Source: Pyrenochaeta sp. MPI-SDFR-AT-0127 (taxonomy: Eukaryota > Ascomycota > Dothideomycetes > Pleosporales > Cucurbitariaceae). From it: 64,000 nucleotides of DNA. The notes under the pieces were generated by a model. The model saw nothing but the letters and a program-made list of their open reading frames with translations, was not told where the DNA came from and did not search any database. Location of the stretch: contig JAGTJM010000051.1 in the NCBI GenBank assembly GCA_020747015.1, positions 62,001 through 126,000 on the forward strand, written 5' to 3'. Shown here piece by piece: positions 58,426-64,000 of this stretch (its first letter is position 1; every line of letters starts with the position of its first letter). The position numbers and the translations under genes are program-made.

Positions 58426-58857
58426 CTACTTAGATCCACTCTCTCCCCCAGCCTTCTTCTCGCCCACGTCACTCTCCTCCACGGGCCATCCAACCCTGAC
58501 CAAACACCCATCCGGCCCGTTTACACTAAACTCTAGCATCCCCCATTCCTTGACCTCGGCCGTCTTTGCCTGCTCGATAATCTCGCCTGCAAACTCCACC
58601 GCCAGGGCTTCCACATCCGCCGTGTAGACGTAGATGCCAAAGGGATTCTTGAGTGGTGGCAGCCATCCTGCTTCGTCTTCTCCAAGTTCCCGCAAGTGGA
58701 TGTCCGATCCGTTGGGGTGGGAGAGGAGCAGGTAGCTGTCCCACATGCTCTTTTCCTCTTGCGTTGGCGCGGTGAAGCCTAGACGAACGAAGAATTTCGT
58801 TGCAGAGGCTGCGTCGGTGCAGGGCAGGATAGTGGTAATGCGTGGACGTGTTGGCAT
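58426..58857 (-). CDS. Glyoxalase/bleomycin-resistance (VOC) family protein
   Basis: Single exon, 143 residues. The opening beta-alpha-beta unit TTILPCTDAASATKFFVRLGF is typical of the VOC fold. It is followed by DSYLLLSHPNGSDIHLREL, YVYTADVEALAVEF and EWGMLEFSVNGPDGCLVRVGW, with the usual DPxG-like turn as GPDG. One His (DIHL) and one Glu (LEFS) could bind a metal. VOC proteins include glyoxalase I, antibiotic-binding proteins and dioxygenases; one module of this length usually dimerises. The last 20 residues are a charged Gly/Lys/Glu tail. Function beyond family cannot be given. Confidence 0.87.
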   Translation of the reverse strand: MPTRPRITTILPCTDAASATKFFVRLGFTAPTQEEKSMWDSYLLLSHPNGSDIHLRELGEDEAGWLPPLKNPFGIYVYTADVEALAVEFAGEIIEQAKTAEVKEWGMLEFSVNGPDGCLVRVGWPVEESDVGEKKAGGESGSK

Positions 58858-59353
58858 CTTTGCGTCTTCTTTTGGACTAGGTATTCTTGAACGTGGGTTC
58901 AGTTGATGACCCTAGAGGTTGAATGACTCAACGCGGAGTCCCCTGAAATTCTTGGGGTCTACGTTGTCTTGAAGTGCTTTTGTTGTGCGATTGAAGCTAA
59001 ACAGTCATATATAGTGTTCAGGTCGAACTCTCGTATGTGCATTAGAGAATTACCGTCGTAAACAGAGCTCTTGGCGTACGTGGTTGGAGCGGGAAGAAGG
59101 AGGCCGAAGAAGTGCCGACGAACGCCATGTCATCTCTCAGGGTTGACATCTCAGTCACGGAGGTGGTCTACAGAAATGTCTTCTTCATCAATGCCTCGAC
59201 GCCTCAGTACTGTGTGTAACAAGCAATAGGACGAATCCGGTGTCCACGACCCCTGCAAGCTCACCAATCCTTCAGCCTCGACATCTCACTGCCTAACAAT
59301 GTCGCGTTCAACCCTCCACTTCTCTTCTCTGCTCCGAGCATACCGTATATTCA
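58858..59353. other. Divergent spacer
   Basis: About 500 bp upstream of both flanking genes. An ATG at 59299 is out of frame with the start used at 59354. Nothing else seen. Confidence 0.3.
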
Positions 59354-61223
59354 ATGATTCTATTCATCACTTTGTTCCTGTTCATCCGGGCTGCCTTCTC
59401 ATCCCCTCCGGACGATGAGCTGGACGTGGCTTGGTATTCCGCCCCCAACTACCGTGGCACGTGGGACCTCATCATATCGTGTGTTCTGACACTCACAATA
59501 TGTGTATGGTCGGCTTTGCATCTCAATGTCCCACCCGAAGCGTCGAGATTACGCGACAGGAACTTGACGCGTGCAAGATGGATAATGATGGGCATTTTTG
59601 CTCCGGAGCTGGTGGTCAGCACGGCGTTTGCGCAGTATCTGACAGCCAGGTGGCTGAAGCAAGAGATTCAAAAGGACGTGAAATATCGAAATGAGAATGT
59701 GGGTTGATCTTGAACACGTATCTGACATCACTTACTCAACTGACCATCATAGCCCGGGAGTTCTCAAGCCACATCTCAGACGTCCAAAGAGTGGAGCATA
59801 ATGCAATGCTACTTTGCAGTCATGGGAGGCTTAGTCGTTGAGCCTGGTGAATACGTTGCCGACAACGCTCGTCTGAGCTTGACCGCAGAAGGCGTACGAC
59901 TACTTTCCTTCCTTGATCGACTACCTCACATTCGCGAACACCAGATCCGCGACAAGAGCAAGGCAGATGGCCTTGCAAAATTTCTCGTCGTCCTGCAAGC
60001 AGGCTGGATGGTTTTGCAGACTATCGGCCGTGTGCAACAGGGCCTCCCAGTCACGCTACTAGAGATGTATGTGCACATCTGCCGAGTACAGACAGTCTCT
60101 GACCGTGTCTAGTAACACTAATGGCCATGTCGTCTGTGCATTCGCATTGTACCTGCTATGGTGGAGCAAACCACTAGACATCAAAGACGCTCACATGATT
60201 CGACGAGAAAACTGGATGAATGAATTCATTGCTCTAATGTACATGTGCAGCCCCATCAGTGGTCATCCAATCGACGAGATTAGCGAAATGCGCTGCATGA
60301 GCTACACCCCACCAGCGCAAAGGAACGCACCATCGAATACGACTAAAAGCCCAGTGGAGGCAACAGAGAGTACAGTGCGCAAGCCAGATCGGACTCGCTT
60401 CTCTGTAGGTTCTGTTGGCGCAAAGGACCCACGAAAATTTATTGGGCCGTTAGAGAAAATTACGATTGGTACAGAGGAACTATCAGCTTCTACGCCTTTT
60501 GACCACAATGTGAGCTACATCATCCAGACAGTCAAGGTTGCGGCGGAACACGAGATCTTCTTTGATTTGCAAGAGCCAAAGCATGGCCTGCATCACACTC
60601 GTAAATATTGTCGTCGAGCCTTCAGCGACTGTGCAGACCATGACCCCCTGTCTGAACAAGCTATCGAGCGTTGGCGCCTCGCCAATGGACTTGTTGATAA
60701 GCTTTGGAGCGAATGCGAGAGACGGCCAAGCTACATGGATTTCTTCTTCACAACATCGACCCTGGGTACCTTTGTCGGGGAGCCTATCTATGTTGCCCAC
60801 CGTATTCCCAACTTTCCTGGCCTATCATTTCTCGGCAGCGTGAACGTTCATCGCGATCGTCTGAAGACAGTTGTGGCTTTCGCAGGTGCTGCTTACGGTG
60901 GTCTGCATCTTGCAGCATGGAACGACTTCTTTCCAACTTCTGTTGAGCGATACATGTGGATATCGTGTGCCTGCGCGACTGGTCTTACTGGCCTAGTGCT
61001 TGCCTTATTCTTCCTCGCAACAAACCAGATCCAGCAACTAGAGGCAGCAGAAAGCCACATCAGGAACAGCAAGAAGCTGCGAGCTCTGGGGAAATGGGTA
61101 CTGGTCCCGCTCTTTATGACGGCACGAATCTTCATCGTCGTCGAAGCGTTCATCTGCCTAAGGAGACAACCTGCGGCGGTGTATAGGACGCCAGAATGGA
61201 GCAACTACTTCCCTCATCTATGA
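59354..61223 (+). CDS. Multi-pass fungal membrane protein of unknown function
   Basis: Three exons: a GTGGGT donor near 59700 joins YRNEN to PGSSQ, and a GTATGT donor near 60068 joins LLE to INTNGHVVCAF. About 585 residues. Hydrophobic segments: a start resembling a signal anchor (ILFITLFLFIRAAF), DLIISCVLTLTICVW, IMMGIFAPELVVS, FLVVLQAGWMVLQ, CAFALYLLWW and, near the end, three more (VVAFAGAAYGGL, CACATGLTGLVLALFFL, LFMTARIFIVVEAF). The central loop (about residues 250-420) is soluble. The DNARLSL..RLLSFL and NGHVVCAFALYLLWWSKPLDI blocks recur in many ascomycete proteins of unknown role. Its stop overlaps that of the next gene by 10 nt. Confidence 0.82.
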
Positions 61224-62875
61224 TCGACAGCATATACCTGAAGTTCGCCTCGTTCTCGTTTCGAGGGATATGCGGTTCCGCCCTCAGGAGCTTCATAGAT
61301 TTGTCCGTCCTCGACCAACTGCGGGTCTGGCATGGGCGAAATGGATCTTGCGCGGAAGTGCGATCGTACAGATTCTCGTATGCTCGGCGCAGGTAAGGCC
61401 CCGCTCATTCTAGAGTCCCGCCCATCTTCAGACACCACACGGAGTGCTATAGCGTCTTCCCCTCGCATTGGTTCGTACTTGCTTGTCACGCCCCTTTGAC
61501 CGCGACGGAAGAAGAAGACCCCAGCTGCGGCAAACAGCAATCCACCAGCGAACCCTCCAAGGATCGAGCCAACGATTATACTGGTCCGCGGTGTGGTCTG
61601 TACGGTCTTGTCAGTCGTGGGGAATCCTTCACAGCCTAGCGGCTTCAGACTCTCTTTCTTGTTTGCCTCGGAATTCATGTTCGCCATGCCATACTCCTGC
61701 GCTATTTCATCCCACCGCAAGACGACATGGTCTGTAAAGGGCCTTCCCAGAACTGGGACATCTTCGCCATAAGCACCCCAAGCACCCTTCCCGATTGGAA
61801 GTTTCCAACTGCCCGTCTCTCGAGCGTCTACGTCACCTGCTCCTGGGACGGTGATGTTGACAGCGAACCCACCTTCGAATTTGAATGTCAAGATTCCGGT
61901 TTCGTTCTTGGGTGGACCTTTGAAAACAGTGTAGTCGTCGTGTCTCGCCAGCACGTCCCGGTTCAGGATGCCAGGAAGGTTCTGACGCGCATCCGGAGGT
62001 AATACCAAGAACGTTATGCCAGGATCGATACATGCGTTGAACGTCTTGTCAATGACCGTTGCACCCTCAGTTTGTGCGTCTGGGTGGTAGTTGAGCGCCT
62101 CCACTTTTGTCTGGAGGAGGCACGGCAATCCATCTTGTTCGTTACGATCAGCAGGTTTGAATGTCTTGAAGTCACCCCTGTGAGAGTTCTCATCGATACA
62201 TCCTAGGCACAGACTCTCATTTGTCAGACTCCAACTTGTGCTCGGTATTATTTTCCCATCGTGCAAGGCTTTCATCAATGTCGATTTCGGTGTCAATCCA
62301 AGAGCCGAAGCACTCATATTCCCAAACAACGAACCATCGTCAGGTAACATGAAGGTTGTCGTCAGATTGCGTTTCCCGGGTAGCACTTCATTTCTCTCCA
62401 CATAGACTTCCAAATAATCTCCAAACGTGAAACGCTCAGTCACAAAATGCCAGTTGGAGTATTTCACCCGTCTAAACCAGTCTTCCCGAATCTGGTCATT
62501 TGTCCCATTGTCTCTAAATGTGCTGGATAAACTTGGATCGAAACCGCCACCATATAGCTCAGCACAGCTTATACTGTCGCGTTTGGATAGGCTTCGTCGC
62601 GTGTCGTTGGAAGGTAGCAGCGTGCCATCGTTCTGGGTGCAGCTTTTCGTGTAGCGCGGGACGAAGGTGTTGTCAACTTGGAGGGAGGGGACGAGGGCGA
62701 TTTGTTGATAAGGTGTGCCGATGGAAATGGGTATACCGCGCGACAATGTTCCAGGTGCAATCGAAACGGAGCGAATGGGCAGGTTGAGAGGCGGAGCAGT
62801 GCACTTTTCTGCTTGTACAAAGGCGACATGGAGAATGAGGAAGGTGAGCGACAAGACTGGGGTTGCGGGGCGCAT
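61214..62875 (-). CDS. Single-pass surface protein with aspartic-protease-like ectodomain
   Basis: Single exon, 553 residues. Signal peptide at 1-22 (MRPATPVLSLTFLILHVAFVQA). The ectodomain (about 25-420) follows the pepsin fold outline: ISIGTPYQQIALVPSLQVDNTFVP, then LYGGGFDPSLSSTF, SALGLTPKSTL, then FNACIDPGITFLVLPPDA in the second lobe. Where active enzymes have DTG(S/T), this protein has VDNT and IDPG; each Asp remains but the Thr-Gly frame is changed, so activity is doubtful. Several N-glycosylation sites are present. One membrane helix (IIVGSILGGFAGGLLFAAAG) near 450 is followed by a 90-residue cytoplasmic tail with Ser-rich motifs. It may be a surface receptor or adhesin. Confidence 0.85.
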   Translation of the reverse strand: MRPATPVLSLTFLILHVAFVQAEKCTAPPLNLPIRSVSIAPGTLSRGIPISIGTPYQQIALVPSLQVDNTFVPRYTKSCTQNDGTLLPSNDTRRSLSKRDSISCAELYGGGFDPSLSSTFRDNGTNDQIREDWFRRVKYSNWHFVTERFTFGDYLEVYVERNEVLPGKRNLTTTFMLPDDGSLFGNMSASALGLTPKSTLMKALHDGKIIPSTSWSLTNESLCLGCIDENSHRGDFKTFKPADRNEQDGLPCLLQTKVEALNYHPDAQTEGATVIDKTFNACIDPGITFLVLPPDARQNLPGILNRDVLARHDDYTVFKGPPKNETGILTFKFEGGFAVNITVPGAGDVDARETGSWKLPIGKGAWGAYGEDVPVLGRPFTDHVVLRWDEIAQEYGMANMNSEANKKESLKPLGCEGFPTTDKTVQTTPRTSIIVGSILGGFAGGLLFAAAGVFFFRRGQRGVTSKYEPMRGEDAIALRVVSEDGRDSRMSGALPAPSIRESVRSHFRARSISPMPDPQLVEDGQIYEAPEGGTAYPSKRERGELQVYAVDHR

Positions 62876-64000
62876 CTTGATCTACAAACAATAGCACGGT
62901 ATGCTCATCCCATTGTCAACGCTATGGGCAGAAAAGATTTTCCAGAGACAGAGGGTGTCGAAATCGCGACAGCAGACGAAAGGCTGACAATACCCAGTAT
63001 CAGGAACAGCAGCCACCTACCGCTTTAAGTGCCTCATCCGTCCAACCGTTCACGCCCAGGCACGTCACTTTACCCCCCAGCCTTCTCTGCGCACAGTCAG
63101 CCGCTGTCCGACACAATACAGGCACACGACGATTTGAGCAGGAAAAACCCTGCTATGATTCGATATTGCGATCATATATAGAAATTGCGTAAGCCAACGA
63201 CATCGCGACAATACACAACCTCTAGTGCGACATGAGGACAGTATTTTAAGATGTCAACGGCCTAGAGACGCGCGCAGGGACATGGCCCGCGGAAGATCAC
63301 CAAGGATGCGCAAGGTGGGACTTGGGGCTTGCGTGGGGGCCGAAAGTGAGGGCAGCATGGTGGCGTGTATAAGACAAGGACCCGCGTGAAGTCAGAACCT
63401 TCGAGTCTCAGTCTTTCTACTTTGGCCTAGGAAACAAGAGGAAACGCCTAGGGATCTTCCCGTAACGAGGCCGTACCGTCTCGTACCGCCTCCAAGGATA
63501 CGGGCCGGCCACACCCAGCCCTGCGTTGGGTCGTGGTGTTACGGTGCCATGCTTAGACAATAGCTCGAAGCTCGATAACCACCGCTGTTAATTGTTGAAT
63601 AAGCTGGTCAATTGCACAGTTGCATTCGCGCGCACGAGTAGAGTGGAGCCCGTTCACGAGAACTTGGCCAGCTCATCGCAGCTTGTCGCCTACCAGACGA
63701 ATCGCAGAAGGGCATTGGGAGTTCACGAGACGGGCTCGCATGCCCATCCCAGTCTCTCCGCAATGATAGCCTATCATCAAGCAACCCCACACCGCGTCAT
63801 TGCAAGCGGCTTCACCAAGGTGGCGTCTCTGGAATATCACTTTGGGTAAGCGCCGAACAGTTGCACAGTTGAGATACACTTAAGAACGCCGCGCCCGCCC
63901 TCAGTTGTCTCGCCCTGTGCGCCGCACTTTGCTTTCATCTTGTTTCATCTCGCCCGTTATTTTGTATTGATCCATTTATGCCACCCCGCCAACGGGGCCT
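62876..64000. other. Right-end intergenic region
   Basis: About 1.1 kb to the window end, including the promoter of the protease-like gene. Small frames near 62678-63028 and 63592-63849 have no recognisable features. No gene supported. Confidence 0.3.

Overview
The window is nuclear DNA from a filamentous ascomycete. Genes are split by short introns (about 45-85 nt, GT..AG with CTAAC-like branch points). They include a HET-domain protein, the conidiation regulator AbaA, scytalone dehydratase of DHN-melanin synthesis, a cutinase and fungal-type zinc-cluster regulators. The gene set and the lone SCD1 locus fit a plant-associated Dothideomycete, probably Pleosporales. That placement is inference. 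No rRNA, tRNA or CRISPR array could be supported.

Left part (1 to about 24.8 kb), accessory region. A cluster of oxidative genes: the 5' part of a LigB-type extradiol dioxygenase, an aldehyde-dehydrogenase-like membrane protein, a CocE/NonD hydrolase, a cupin, a SnoaL-like protein, two class A flavin monooxygenases, a dual C2H2 + Zn2Cys6 transcription factor, a glutathione S-transferase, an MFS transporter and a Baeyer-Villiger monooxygenase. A secreted cutinase follows. No polyketide synthase, NRPS or terpene synthase lies inside the window. The genes read as hydroxylation, ring opening, lactone or ester hydrolysis, conjugation and export, either tailoring for a backbone enzyme to the left or breakdown of an aromatic compound. 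The decamer TGTGGAGCCG occurs exactly in three intergenic spacers of this region, with one-mismatch copies in two more. It is a candidate site for the cluster regulator.

Middle (24.8 to about 39 kb), transition. An UNC93-like transporter, a HET protein and a long spacer precede conserved genes: omega-amidase NIT2, an HMG-box protein and a protein with double-stranded-RNA-binding-like segments. At 37.2-37.7 kb two large, nearly perfect inverted repeats form hairpins, with C-to-T differences between arms suggestive of RIP. A C2H2 gene without a visible start codon lies next to them.

Right part (39-64 kb), core genome: abaA (TEA/ATTS), MRD1 (pre-rRNA processing), dynein light chain LC8, a zinc-ribbon protein, a fungal protein of unknown function, a Nam8/Csx1-type three-RRM protein, scytalone dehydratase, a VOC/glyoxalase protein, a multi-pass membrane protein and a single-pass protein with an aspartic-protease-like ectodomain. 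The abaA upstream region holds six CATTCY hexamers, all in one orientation. CATTCY is the AbaA consensus in Aspergillus, which suggests autoregulation.
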